Part shown: positions 43,248 through 52,327 of the stretch, in pieces | Position numbering within the stretch: position 1 is the first letter of the stretch | Layout: the number at the start of each line of letters is the position of its first letter | Source of the DNA: Tenacibaculum skagerrakense | GTDB lineage: Bacteria > Bacteroidota > Bacteroidia > Flavobacteriales > Flavobacteriaceae | Reading direction: 5' to 3' | Length of the DNA stretch: 64,000 nt | Assembly (NCBI RefSeq): GCF_004345825.1 | Contig: NZ_SLXM01000005.1 | Location: 125,290 to 189,289, forward strand | The notes under the pieces: model-generated | Told to the model about the DNA's origin: nothing | Databases searched by the model: none | What the model saw: only the letters and a program-made list of their open reading frames with translations | Translations under genes and position numbers: made by a program

Positions 43248-44031
43248 GATAGATAAAATAATTAAAGAAAAATTTGAGAATAGAGCATTAACTCCATCTG
43301 TTTCTTCTTGGGAACGTATGGAGAACATGTTGGATGTTCAGCAATCACAAACCAGAAAAAAACGTTATTATTTTATAGGTATAGCTGCTAGTATTGTTAT
43401 GCTTTTAGGAATCTTTTTTGGCTTGACTAAAAACCAAATGGATGAAATAAAAAATCCACCAACTCAAGAGCAAATTATAGTAACAGTTCCAGAGAAAAAA
43501 CCTGCTATAAAAACTGATAATGTTAAAGATGTCGAAGAATTAGTTAAGGAGTTATCTACAGATAACGCTGTTGCATCAGTAACTAAGAAAAATAAAGAGT
43601 TTAAGATGCCTCAATCTAGCTTAAAAAGCCTAGAGAAAACGGAATCAATTATTGCTAGTAATGAAAATTCGAATTCAAGTATAAAAAACGAGGTAGTTAG
43701 TATTGATAATATAAATAATAACGCTAGAATTAAAGAACCAATAAAAAGTAATGCTAGAATACAAGTTAATAGTGATGATTTACTCTATGCAGTAACACAT
43801 TCTCCAGAAGAAGTTAAAGAATACTATGCCAATTTAAAACTCAATAGAAGTGATGTTTTAGATAGTATAAAAATCAAACTAAAAAAATCAAACTTAAAAA
43901 TTAATCCAGAGGTTATTCTTGCAGAAGTAGAACGTTCTATTGAAGACGACACCTATCAAGGTAATTTTAGAAATAATTTAGGAAGAAGAATTTCTACTAT
44001 AATAGTTGCGGTAGCAAACAGAAACAAATAA
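43234..44031 (+). CDS. Single-pass membrane protein, probable anti-sigma factor
   Basis: 265 residues. A cytoplasmic N-terminal segment of about 45 residues (KIIKEKFENRALTPSVSSWERM) contains the short helix seen in flavobacterial anti-sigma proteins. One membrane helix follows (about 46-64: YYFIGIAASIVMLLGIFFGL), then a long low-complexity Lys/Asn/Ser-rich extracytoplasmic part. It overlaps the sigma gene by 14 nt. A zinc-binding anti-sigma motif is not seen, so the assignment comes from position and topology. Confidence 0.7.
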   Translation: MEENKIDKIIKEKFENRALTPSVSSWERMENMLDVQQSQTRKKRYYFIGIAASIVMLLGIFFGLTKNQMDEIKNPPTQEQIIVTVPEKKPAIKTDNVKDVEELVKELSTDNAVASVTKKNKEFKMPQSSLKSLEKTESIIASNENSNSSIKNEVVSIDNINNNARIKEPIKSNARIQVNSDDLLYAVTHSPEEVKEYYANLKLNRSDVLDSIKIKLKKSNLKINPEVILAEVERSIEDDTYQGNFRNNLGRRISTIIVAVANRNK

Positions 44032-44090
44032 GTACTTTACAAAAGGTGGCCAACCAAATAAGTTTACATTAAAATTTAAAAATTATTACA

Positions 44091-45173
44091 ATGATGAAAA
44101 GAATACTAATTTTATTAGTGCTTCTAAGCACAACTTTTGTCCAATCTCAAGAGAAAACTTTTGAAAAAGAAGTAAGTAAAATTTCTAAAGAGATAGATAG
44201 AATTACAAAAAAGCATAAAGATTCTTTAAAGATTAAAGTTAAAGAGATAAATGAAAGACTTGATAAAAAAGAAATCAGTTTTACCGAGGCTGAAGAATTA
44301 AAGAAAGAAGCTGCTGCTTATCATGCAAATCAAATAGAACAATTAGTAAGTGCTCAGGAATTAAAATTACAGCAGTTAGTTCAAGATAAAACGGATGGAA
44401 AAATCGCAAGTGAAAGTGAAGAAGATTATGATACATTTACTATTGGTAAGAAAACATTTAAATTTAGAATGTTTGATGATGACGATGATGAAGATGACAA
44501 TTGGTTTGAAAGAAGAAAACGAAGAAATAAAAGAACTACTACACAATTTGTTTTTGCTTTAGGTGTAAATAATGTATTAGTTGATAATGATTTTGGTTCT
44601 TTAAATAATTCAGATTATAGATTTTGGCAATCACACTTTTATGAGCTTGGTTTTACATGGAAAACTAGGTTGTCTAAAGAGCCTTCAAAAGCATATTTTA
44701 AATATGGATTCTCTTTTCTTTGGAATAATTTGAGAGCAGATGAAAATAGATATCATGTTGTAAATGGTGATCAAACAGATTTAGTTATAAATCCAAATCC
44801 GTTAACAGAAAGCAGGTTGAGACATGTTCAAATGACTTTTCCAATGCATTTTGAGTTAGATTTTTCAAAAAACAGAGTATATTCAGACGATGAGGTTGTA
44901 GATAGAACACATCAAGATGTACGTATTGGATTAGGTGGTTTCTTTGGATTTAAACTAGGAACACGTCAGTACTTAGAGTATACTAATCCACAAGGTGTTA
45001 GAGTAGAGGAGGTGCAAAAAAATGATTTTAATACCAACACAGTTAACTATGGATTAAGTGCTTACATAGCTTATGAAGGTATTGGATTGTATGCTAAATA
45101 TGATTTGAATCCATTGTTTCAAAATACAGATATACGAAATATTTCACTTGGATTACGTTTTGATATTAATTAG
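44091..45173 (+). CDS. Outer-membrane beta-barrel-like protein with N-terminal coiled coil
   Basis: 360 residues. Signal peptide about 1-19; Lys/Glu-rich coiled coil about 20-100; then an acidic run FDDDDDEDDNWFE (about 126-139) directly next to a basic run RRKRRNKR (140-147). The C-terminal 200 residues show amphipathic strands and end in LGLRFDIN, the type of terminal strand inserted by BAM. It is third in the sigma/anti-sigma unit and could be a target or sensor of that system. Confidence 0.7.
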   Translation: MMKRILILLVLLSTTFVQSQEKTFEKEVSKISKEIDRITKKHKDSLKIKVKEINERLDKKEISFTEAEELKKEAAAYHANQIEQLVSAQELKLQQLVQDKTDGKIASESEEDYDTFTIGKKTFKFRMFDDDDDEDDNWFERRKRRNKRTTTQFVFALGVNNVLVDNDFGSLNNSDYRFWQSHFYELGFTWKTRLSKEPSKAYFKYGFSFLWNNLRADENRYHVVNGDQTDLVINPNPLTESRLRHVQMTFPMHFELDFSKNRVYSDDEVVDRTHQDVRIGLGGFFGFKLGTRQYLEYTNPQGVRVEEVQKNDFNTNTVNYGLSAYIAYEGIGLYAKYDLNPLFQNTDIRNISLGLRFDIN

Positions 45174-45189
45174 AATTTGAATTAAAACA

Positions 45190-45220
45190 AAAAAGAGAAC
45201 AGTTATTGTTCTCTTTTTTT
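45190..45220. terminator. Bidirectional terminator
   Basis: 12-bp stem AAAAAGAGAACA / TGTTCTCTTTTT with a 5-nt loop. It serves the sigma-factor unit and, on the other strand, the sterol desaturase gene whose 3' end it overlaps. Confidence 0.88.
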
Positions 45221-46099
45221 ATTCTCTTCCCATTCTTTTCTTAAATCAGTAGAAAGTATTCCGCTTCCATCATGCCTCCAACCTGGAGGTTTCAAAAAAT
45301 ATTGCATTCTTTTTGAAAGAGAAGTTTTACTTTTAAATACGTCTTTTAACATATTATACCATTCAATAAAGGCAATTTTAACTGGATTATAAGTTTCTAT
45401 ATTTTTTACCAACCCATACACAGGTTTTTCAACTTCAGGTTCAAAAGTTCCGAAAAGTTTATCCCAAATTATAAAAATTCCAGCATGATTTCTATCTAGG
45501 TACTGTGGGTTTGTAGCATGATGAACTCTATGGTGACTAGGAGTATTAAATACTGCTTCAAACCACTTTGGAAGTTTATCAATAAGTTCAGTATGAATCC
45601 AGTACTGATATAGTAAACTGATACTCATTTGCACGAGTACCATCACCGGATGAAAACCAATAATAATTAAAGGTAGCCAGAAAATAAACGTGTAAAAACT
45701 ACCAGTCCATGTTTGTCGTAAAGCAGTACTCAAATTATATTTTTGAGAGGAGTGATGAACTACATGGCTAGCCCAAAACAATCGACTTTCATGTGCAATT
45801 CTATGATTCCAATAATACACAAAGTCTTCAGCAAATAATAAAATAAGCCAAGCCCACCATGTAAAAGGAATCGTAAATAATCGAAATTGATATAGCCAAT
45901 AAAAGGCAGCTAAAATTAATAACTTAGTAAATAATCCTATCGCAACATTACCTAATCCCATGGTAATAGAGGTTATGGCATCTTTAAATTCGTAGTCTTC
46001 AAGTTTAATTTTAACTGTTAATATAGCTTCTATAATTACAGTAATTACAAAAACAGGAATAGCATAATGTATTAAATTTGGTATTTCTGGAATTTCCAT
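45203..46099 (-). CDS. Sterol desaturase/fatty acid hydroxylase family protein
   Basis: 298 residues with four or five membrane helices and the three histidine clusters of the di-iron family: HRIAHESRLFWASHVVHHSSQ (split: HRIAH, then HVVHH) and SHHRVHHATNPQ. It hydroxylates or desaturates lipids in the membrane. The substrate is not known; bacterial members act on carotenoids, sphingolipids, ornithine lipids and hopanoids. A near-consensus box TATCTTCC lies 19 nt before the start. Confidence 0.9.
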   Translation of the reverse strand: MEIPEIPNLIHYAIPVFVITVIIEAILTVKIKLEDYEFKDAITSITMGLGNVAIGLFTKLLILAAFYWLYQFRLFTIPFTWWAWLILLFAEDFVYYWNHRIAHESRLFWASHVVHHSSQKYNLSTALRQTWTGSFYTFIFWLPLIIIGFHPVMVLVQMSISLLYQYWIHTELIDKLPKWFEAVFNTPSHHRVHHATNPQYLDRNHAGIFIIWDKLFGTFEPEVEKPVYGLVKNIETYNPVKIAFIEWYNMLKDVFKSKTSLSKRMQYFLKPPGWRHDGSGILSTDLRKEWEENKKREQ

Positions 46100-46177
46100 T
46101 TGAAAACGTTTTACTATGGGAAGATACTAAAAATGAAAAATAAAACAAGTTTATTATGTAATCAACATAAAAACTAG

Positions 46178-46185
46178 TATATTTG
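46178..46185 (+). promoter_or_regulatory. -7 promoter box for rpsF-rpsR-rplI
   Basis: TATATTTG, exact consensus, followed by GCAGCC; 26 nt before the ATG. Confidence 0.7.
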
Positions 46186-46211
46186 CAGCCTTTAAAAATA
46201 AATTAATAATT

Positions 46212-46553
46212 ATGAATCATTACGAAACTGTTTTCATTTTGAATCCCGTTTTATCTGAAGGTCAGATAAAGGAAGCAGTAAAAAAGTTCGAGGACTATTT
46301 GGTTTCTAAAGGTGCAGAAATGATCCACAAAGAAGATTGGGGACTTAAAAAATTAGCGTATCCAATCCAAAAGAAAAAAAGTGGTTTCTATCACTTATTT
46401 GAGTACAAAGTAGCTGGTGAAGTTATCGCTCCGTTTGAATTAGAGTTTAGACGTGACGATAGTATTATGCGTTATTTAACTGTAAAGTTAGACAAACATG
46501 CTGCTGCTTGGGCTGAAAAGAGAAGAGAACGAGTTAAAACTGCAAAAAAGTAA
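46212..46553 (+). CDS. rpsF: 30S ribosomal protein S6
   Basis: 113 residues. MNHYETVFILNPVLSEGQIKEAV and the later DWGLKKLAYPIQKKKSGFYHLFEY are the S6 signature. It binds 16S rRNA with S18, encoded 6 nt downstream. There is no ssb or priB between S6 and S18, unlike in many other bacteria. Confidence 0.98.
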   Translation: MNHYETVFILNPVLSEGQIKEAVKKFEDYLVSKGAEMIHKEDWGLKKLAYPIQKKKSGFYHLFEYKVAGEVIAPFELEFRRDDSIMRYLTVKLDKHAAAWAEKRRERVKTAKK

Positions 46554-46559
46554 TCAATT

Positions 46560-46856
46560 ATGTCATCAATTGAACAACAAGCAAAAGGAAGCAAGCAAGG
46601 TGAAGTACGTTACTTAACTCCGCTTGACATTGAAACTAAAAAAGAAGCTAAATACTGTCGTTTCAAAAGAAACGGTATTAAGTATATCGATTACAAGGAT
46701 CCTGATTTCTTAATGTACTTAGTAAACGAGCAAGGTAAAATTTTACCAAGACGCTTAACAGGAACTTCATTAAAATATCAACGTAAAGTTGCGCAAGCTA
46801 TCAAAAGAGCTCGTCACTTAGCTTTAATGCCATACGTTGGTGATATGTTAAAATAA
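46560..46856 (+). CDS. rpsR: 30S ribosomal protein S18
   Basis: 98 residues, a little longer than the typical 75-85 because of an N-terminal extension ([19 protein letters not shown]) common in this phylum. The core [20 protein letters not shown] and [32 protein letters not shown] (given in part) is diagnostic. There is a single Cys and no zinc motif. Confidence 0.98.
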   Translation: MSSIEQQAKGSKQGEVRYLTPLDIETKKEAKYCRFKRNGIKYIDYKDPDFLMYLVNEQGKILPRRLTGTSLKYQRKVAQAIKRARHLALMPYVGDMLK

Positions 46857-46871
46857 TAAAGAAGTAGAAAC

Positions 46872-47321
46872 ATGGAATTGATATTAAAACAAGACGTAGA
46901 AAATTTAGGTTTCAAAGACGACGTAGTAACTGTTAAGAATGGTTATGGGCGTAACTACCTAATTCCTCATGGATATGCAATTTTAGCTACTACTTCTGCT
47001 AAGAAAGTATTGGCTGAAAATTTAAAGCAACGTGCTTTTAAAGAAGCTAAATTAGTTGAAGATGCTAACAAATTAGCTGAAACAATTAAAGGTTATGAAT
47101 TAAAAATCGCTTCTAAAGTAGGTTCAGGTGATAAATTATTTGGTTCTGTTGGTAATGCAGACGTTGCTGATGCTTTAGCAAAAGAAGGTACAGAAATCGA
47201 AAAGAAATTTATCAAAGTTACTGGAGGTACTGTAAAGAGATTAGGAAAATACAATGCTGCTGTTCGTTTACACAGAACTGTAGTTGCAGATATTACATTT
47301 GAAGTAGTAGCTGAAAAGTAA
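46872..47321 (+). CDS. rplI: 50S ribosomal protein L9
   Basis: 149 residues. The N-terminal domain MELILKQDVENLGFKDDVVTVKNGYGRNYLIPHGYA (in part), a long connecting helix about 45-75 and the C-terminal domain with GSGDKLFGSVGNADVADAL make the L9 dumbbell. It binds 23S rRNA domain V. It ends the ribosomal operon at the terminator. Confidence 0.98.
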   Translation: MELILKQDVENLGFKDDVVTVKNGYGRNYLIPHGYAILATTSAKKVLAENLKQRAFKEAKLVEDANKLAETIKGYELKIASKVGSGDKLFGSVGNADVADALAKEGTEIEKKFIKVTGGTVKRLGKYNAAVRLHRTVVADITFEVVAEK

Positions 47322-47355
47322 GATAAAAGTTAACTTCGTGTTAATAAAAATAAAG

Positions 47356-47382
47356 GCATGTTCGTAATGAACATGCTTTTTT
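47356..47382 (+). terminator. Intrinsic terminator of the ribosomal protein operon
   Basis: 8-bp stem GCATGTTC / GAACATGC with a 5-nt loop and six T. Confidence 0.92.
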
Positions 47383-47430
47383 GTTTAATTTTAAATGTAA
47401 TTCAAAAAGATTTTAACAAAATTAAACTAT

Positions 47431-50400
47431 ATGATGAAAAAGCTTTTACTTTCATTTTTATTAACAATGTTGTGTTACTCTGTAAATGCTCAGGTAACAA
47501 CTTCAAAGATTAGAGGAACAGTTACAGATAAATCAGGGGAAGGTTTGTTTGGTGCAAATATTGTTGTTTTGCATGTTCCAACGGGTACAATATCTGGTGC
47601 TGTAGCACAAGATAATGGTAAATATACAGTTGCAAACTTACGTGTTGGTGGTCCATATAAGGTAACATTTAGTTATGTCGGATTCGAATCTCAAGAGGTT
47701 GAAAATGTATATTTAACGCTGGGAAAAACAACGAATATTGATGCTTCTCTTGCTGAAGGTGGAGAGGAATTAAAAGAAGTTGTAATTTCAAGTTCTAGAA
47801 GCAAGGTTTTTAATAGTGATAGGACCGGAGCGCAAACAAGTGTTTCTTCTAGACAATTAAAAACATTACCTACAATTTCTAGATCTGCTGATGATTTTAC
47901 TAGATTAGAGCCTACTGCTAGTAATGGCTCTTTTGGTGGTAGAAATGACCAGTTTAACAACTTCTCGTTAGATGGTTCTATCTTTAATAATCCATTTGGT
48001 TTAGATGCAGCAACTCCTGGAGGACAAACAGGTTCTCAACCAATTTCTTTAGATGCTATTGAGCAAATTTCAGTTTCAGTTGCACCGTATGATGTTACGT
48101 TAGCCGGTTTTACTGGAGCTTCTGTAGATGCGGTTACTAAAAGTGGTACCAATGAGTTTTTTGGAACTGCGTATAGTTTTTATAGAAACGAAAATTTTAC
48201 TGGAGGGAAAATCCAAGGGCAAGATGTGTTTAAGCCTAAGTTGAATCAGGTTCAATACGGAATGAGTATTGGTGGAGCTATCGTAAAAGATAAATTATTT
48301 TTCTTTGCAAATTTTGAAAAAGATGATAGAACTGATTTAGGTTCAAACTTTCAACCAAGCACAGGTGGTACTTCTGGTATAAATGATTCTAGAGTTTTAG
48401 AATCTGATTTACAGTTAGTAAGTAATATTTTAAGTCAAGTTGTTATCGGACAAGACGCTCAAGGTAATGATGTGTTCTATAATCCAGGAGCTTATAAAGG
48501 ATTTACTTTTGATCAAGAATCTACTAAAGGGATTTTTAAATTAGACTGGAATGTAAATGACAAACACCGTCTAGCTTTTATTTATAACTTCTTAAGAGCT
48601 TCGAAAGAGAAGCCTGCACATCCTTCTGCATTAGGATTTAGAGGTCCTAGTGCAACTACACTTCAATTTGAAAATGCAGGTTACCAAATTAATAATAACA
48701 TAGATTCTTTCTTGGTAGAATTAAACTCAAATTTTAATCAAGAAACATCTAATAAATTACAAATTGGTTATACACATTTTGACGATTTTAGAAATCCATT
48801 ATCAACACCAGCACCGTCAATTACATTACTAGATGAGTTTAATGGATCAAATTATATTATCGCTGGTCATGAGCCTTTTTCAATTAATAATAAATTAGAT
48901 CAAAAGGTATTACAGATTACTAATAACATGAACTTTTACAAAGGAGATCATACATTTACAGTAGGTTTTTCATTTGAAAAATTCATGTTTGATAACTCTT
49001 TTAATTTAGGTGTTTATGGAGCACAAGGAGTTTTCTTTCCTACAGGTTCAATCAACGATTTTAGAGGGTTAGATGCTGCTGGAGAAGCTGCGTTAGTAGC
49101 TAATTATCAATCACAATTTAATGCAGCAATTGCGGCAAATAATTCGCTTAATTCAAACGGAACTGGTAATCCAGGAGGTTGGGCTTTAGCAGAAACAAAC
49201 GTAGGTCAGTTAGCTTTTTATCTACAGGATGAATGGGAAGCAACAGATGATATTAAATTTACCGTTGGTATTCGTTTTGACAAACCTTTATTTTTTGATA
49301 CTGCTGAAAAAGCGCAAGATGTAATCGATAATGCGTGTTGTTTTAATCCAAACGCAGCGTATTTTAACCCTAATACAGGACAAACAACAACTTTAGATAA
49401 TAGAAAAATGCCAACTGATGTTTGGTTAATTTCTCCAAGATTTGGATTTAATTGGGATGTAAATGGAGAGAAAAAATTACAATTAAGAGGAGGAACAGGA
49501 TTATTTACAGGAAGACTACCATTTGTTTGGTTAGGAAATCAAATTGCTAATCCAAATACTTTTTTCTTACAAATGGTTGACCCAGATTTTCAATTTCCTC
49601 AAGTATGGAGAACTAATATAGGTGCAGATTATAAGTTTGAAAATGGTTGGGTAGTTTCGGGAGATATTTCTTATACGCAAGATATTAATGGAGCTCATGT
49701 ACAAAACTGGGGGTTAAATAATCCTTCAGGTACTTTAAATACAACTTTTGATCAAAGACCAGTTTACACAAGTGCTGATAAAGCGGCTAATGCAGCTTAT
49801 GTATTCACAAATTCTGATAAAGGAAGAACCTATAATTTTGCTGCTAAAGTAGAAAAGTCGTTTGAAAATGGCTTGTATGCAAATGTTGCCTACAGCTACT
49901 TAAACTCTAAAGATGTTAACTCTATTGAAGCTGAAATTACAGGAGATGCATGGAATTTTAATCCGAGTTTAGGAAATGTAAATAATGATGTGCTTTCGTA
50001 TTCAAGATATGGAGATACTCATAGAATAATTGGGGTAGCTTCAAAACAATTTACTTATGGCGGAGATAAGTATGCTACAACTATTTCTACGTTTTTTGAG
50101 TATGCAAGAGGAGGAAGGTTTAGTTATACCTATGCAGGAAATATCAATGGAGATGATGCGAACTTTGGAGATGGTTCAAGAAATGATTTGATTTACATTC
50201 CTACAGATGCTGAAATTGATCAAATGAATTTTGACACTTCTTCTGGTAACTCTGTTAATGATCAAAGAGAAGGATTGAAAGATTATATAGCACAAGATGA
50301 TTATTTAAGTGAGAGAAGAGGACAATATGCTGAAAGATATGGTGCTTTAGCGCCATGGAGAAGTAGATGGGATGTTAAAATTTTACAGGATTTTAATTTC

Positions 50401-50646
50401 AATGTTTCTGAAAATAAAAAGAATACAATTCAATTAAGTTTAGATATTTTAAACGTTGGAAACTTAATTAATTCAGAATGGGGATCTGTTCAACAGGTTG
50501 GAAATGTACAACCAATAGGTGTAAGTGTTGATAACACAAATACACCTACCTATACATTTGACCCATCTCAAACCGAGACTTTTGTATTCGATACTAGTTT
50601 GCTTTCTCGTTGGCAAATGCAGTTAGGGTTACGATATATCTTCTAA
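47431..50646 (+). CDS. Oar-like TonB-dependent receptor
   Basis: 1071 residues. Signal peptide about 1-20; carboxypeptidase-regulatory-like domain about 24-112; plug about 120-240 (SSRSKVFNSDRTGAQTSVSS, then DGSIFNNPFGLDAATPGGQ); long barrel ending SRWQMQLGLRYIF. The plug sequence with SVAPYDVTLAGFTGASVDAVTKSGTN (in part) is the Oar subgroup, which in Myxococcus exports or anchors a developmental protease; here the cargo is unknown. A single gene with its own terminator. Confidence 0.92.
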   Translation: MMKKLLLSFLLTMLCYSVNAQVTTSKIRGTVTDKSGEGLFGANIVVLHVPTGTISGAVAQDNGKYTVANLRVGGPYKVTFSYVGFESQEVENVYLTLGKTTNIDASLAEGGEELKEVVISSSRSKVFNSDRTGAQTSVSSRQLKTLPTISRSADDFTRLEPTASNGSFGGRNDQFNNFSLDGSIFNNPFGLDAATPGGQTGSQPISLDAIEQISVSVAPYDVTLAGFTGASVDAVTKSGTNEFFGTAYSFYRNENFTGGKIQGQDVFKPKLNQVQYGMSIGGAIVKDKLFFFANFEKDDRTDLGSNFQPSTGGTSGINDSRVLESDLQLVSNILSQVVIGQDAQGNDVFYNPGAYKGFTFDQESTKGIFKLDWNVNDKHRLAFIYNFLRASKEKPAHPSALGFRGPSATTLQFENAGYQINNNIDSFLVELNSNFNQETSNKLQIGYTHFDDFRNPLSTPAPSITLLDEFNGSNYIIAGHEPFSINNKLDQKVLQITNNMNFYKGDHTFTVGFSFEKFMFDNSFNLGVYGAQGVFFPTGSINDFRGLDAAGEAALVANYQSQFNAAIAANNSLNSNGTGNPGGWALAETNVGQLAFYLQDEWEATDDIKFTVGIRFDKPLFFDTAEKAQDVIDNACCFNPNAAYFNPNTGQTTTLDNRKMPTDVWLISPRFGFNWDVNGEKKLQLRGGTGLFTGRLPFVWLGNQIANPNTFFLQMVDPDFQFPQVWRTNIGADYKFENGWVVSGDISYTQDINGAHVQNWGLNNPSGTLNTTFDQRPVYTSADKAANAAYVFTNSDKGRTYNFAAKVEKSFENGLYANVAYSYLNSKDVNSIEAEITGDAWNFNPSLGNVNNDVLSYSRYGDTHRIIGVASKQFTYGGDKYATTISTFFEYARGGRFSYTYAGNINGDDANFGDGSRNDLIYIPTDAEIDQMNFDTSSGNSVNDQREGLKDYIAQDDYLSERRGQYAERYGALAPWRSRWDVKILQDFNFNVSENKKNTIQLSLDILNVGNLINSEWGSVQQVGNVQPIGVSVDNTNTPTYTFDPSQTETFVFDTSLLSRWQMQLGLRYIF

Positions 50647-50655
50647 CTAAAAAAG

Positions 50656-50712
50656 TTTATCTATAAAAAAAGGTTATAACAAACTTAGTTATAACCTTTT
50701 TTTATAGATAAA
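50656..50712 (+). terminator. Long perfect hairpin terminator
   Basis: 25-bp perfect arms (50656-50680, 50688-50712) around a 7-nt loop. It includes T-rich right-arm sequence that can act as the terminator tail. Confidence 0.8.
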
Positions 50713-50810
50713 GGGTGTTTTTCCTTATGTGTAAGATTTAGTATTTATTGATATTTGTATCAACTAACATACTTTATATAATTTTTAGGGGATTATAAAT
50801 TATATATAAA

Positions 50811-50840
50811 AAACTCTGATTATTAACATCAGAGTTTTTT
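50811..50840. terminator. Bidirectional terminator next to lysA
   Basis: 10-bp stem AAACTCTGAT / ATCAGAGTTT with a 7-nt loop; T-runs on both strands. The preceding 100 nt hold no other feature. Confidence 0.88.
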
Positions 50841-50844
50841 TATT

Positions 50845-52047
50845 TTACAATACCATTTCTTGATTTTTTATAATATCATCAAAAGTTTCTCTTTTTCGAA
50901 TAAGGTAATCTTTTCCTTCATGAATCATAACTTCTGCAGGTCTATATCTTGAGTTGTAATTTGAAGCCATAGAAAAGCAATAAGCACCAGCGTTATAAAA
51001 ACAAAGTACATCTTCTTCTCTAATCTCATTAATTCTTCTGTTGGTTCCAAAGGTATCTGTTTCACAGATATATCCCACAATACTATAAAAACGTTCTCTT
51101 CCTTTAGGATTGGATAAGTTTACTATTTTATGATAGGAACCATAAAACATTGGCCTTATTAAATGATTTAATCCGCTATCAATACCAGCAAAAACCATCG
51201 AAGTAGTTTGTTTTATAACATTAACAGATGCTAGAAAATAACCTGCTTCACTTACTAAAAACTTTCCAGGCTCAAACATCAGAGTTAAATCTTTACCAAA
51301 CTCTGCACAAAAATCATTGAATCTTTTTGACAAATGCTTACCAAGGTCTTCTATGTTAGTAGAAATATCATCCTCTTTGTAAGGAACTTTAAAACCACTT
51401 CCAAAATCGATGAAATCAATATTTTTAAAATGTTTAGCTACATCAAATAAAATTTCAGTAGCCATTAAAAAAGTATCTACATCTAATATATCTGATCCGG
51501 TATGCATATGAATTCCGTTAATATGCATACCTGTATTTTCCACCACTCTTTTTATATGAGGCACTTGATGTATGGATATACCAAACTTAGAATCGATATG
51601 TCCTACAGAAATTTTAGAATTTCCTCCCGCCATAACATGTGGGTTTATTCTGAGACAAACCGGAATTTCTGGGTGTTTTTGTCCAAATAGTTCTAAGATT
51701 GATAAATTATCGATATTGATTTGAACGCCCAATTTGGCTACATCTTCAATTTCTTTTAAAGATACTCCATTAGGTGTGTAAATAATTTTTTTTGGTTCAA
51801 AGCCAGCAAGTAAACCTAACTTTACTTCTTGTATTGAAACAGTATCTAAACCACTACCTAACTGATTAAAAACCTTTAAAATGTTTACGTTAGATAAAGC
51901 TTTAACAGCGTAGTTAATTTTTACATTTTTTACCTTAGAAAATGCTTTTGTAATTCGTTTATATTGACTTGTTATTTTTTCAGTATCATAAACATACAAA
52001 GGGCTCTCATATTTTTTGGCCAATTCTAAAAGTAAATTTCTATCCAT
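50845..52047 (-). CDS. lysA: Diaminopimelate decarboxylase
   Basis: 400 residues. PLP is bound by Lys49 in NYAVKALSN; HMHTGSDI (about 180), DFGSGFKVPY, EPGKFLVSEAG, and CETDTFG with YNAGAYCFSMAS near the C-terminus are the fold-type III decarboxylase motifs. It makes lysine from meso-diaminopimelate, the last step of lysine synthesis. It is monocistronic, with its own promoter and terminator. Confidence 0.96.
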   Translation of the reverse strand: MDRNLLLELAKKYESPLYVYDTEKITSQYKRITKAFSKVKNVKINYAVKALSNVNILKVFNQLGSGLDTVSIQEVKLGLLAGFEPKKIIYTPNGVSLKEIEDVAKLGVQINIDNLSILELFGQKHPEIPVCLRINPHVMAGGNSKISVGHIDSKFGISIHQVPHIKRVVENTGMHINGIHMHTGSDILDVDTFLMATEILFDVAKHFKNIDFIDFGSGFKVPYKEDDISTNIEDLGKHLSKRFNDFCAEFGKDLTLMFEPGKFLVSEAGYFLASVNVIKQTTSMVFAGIDSGLNHLIRPMFYGSYHKIVNLSNPKGRERFYSIVGYICETDTFGTNRRINEIREEDVLCFYNAGAYCFSMASNYNSRYRPAEVMIHEGKDYLIRKRETFDDIIKNQEMVL

Positions 52048-52066
52048 TTTATTTAATTTAAAGCGC

Positions 52067-52074
52067 CAAATGTA
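52067..52074 (-). promoter_or_regulatory. -7 promoter box for lysA
   Basis: TACATTTG on the leftward strand, exact consensus, 19 nt before the ATG. Confidence 0.65.
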
Positions 52075-52206
52075 ATTGATAATAAAATGAAATAAAATTG
52101 AATATTAGAATATAACACAATTCAGATTTTATGTGAAATACTATACGAGTTGGCTTTATTAACAAAAAAACAACAAAATCACTTGCTTTATTTGCGTTAC
52201 AACACT

Positions 52207-52214
52207 TATATTTG
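52207..52214 (+). promoter_or_regulatory. -7 promoter box for an orphan leader peptide
   Basis: TATATTTG, exact consensus, with a TTG at 52183 about 21 nt upstream as -33 contact. It ends 7 nt before an ATG. Confidence 0.6.
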
Positions 52215-52221
52215 CTACGAA

Positions 52222-52272
52222 ATGAATATCAATTCGTTATTAGTTATTGATTTTATTTTAATGGGAGGTTAA
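52222..52272 (+). CDS. Orphan leader peptide, Ile/Leu/Val-rich
   Basis: 16 codons, MNINSLLVIDFILMGG, ending 4 nt before the 5' arm of a terminator. Seven of the 16 residues are Ile, Leu or Val, as in the leader peptides of branched-chain amino acid operons. The last codons GGAGGT could pair with CTCC of the terminator arm and act as a weak antiterminator. No gene follows on this strand; transcription past the terminator would run antisense into pepT. Confidence 0.45.
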   Translation: MNINSLLVIDFILMGG

Positions 52273-52276
52273 TTAA

Positions 52277-52305
52277 AAACTCCAGCCTAAGGCTGGAGTT
52301 TTTTC
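52277..52305. terminator. Terminator after the leader peptide and after pepT
   Basis: 11-bp stem AAACTCCAGCC / GGCTGGAGTTT with a 3-nt loop and T-runs in both directions. Confidence 0.92.
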
Positions 52306-52327
52306 ATTTTGTGATAGTTAGTAAATA

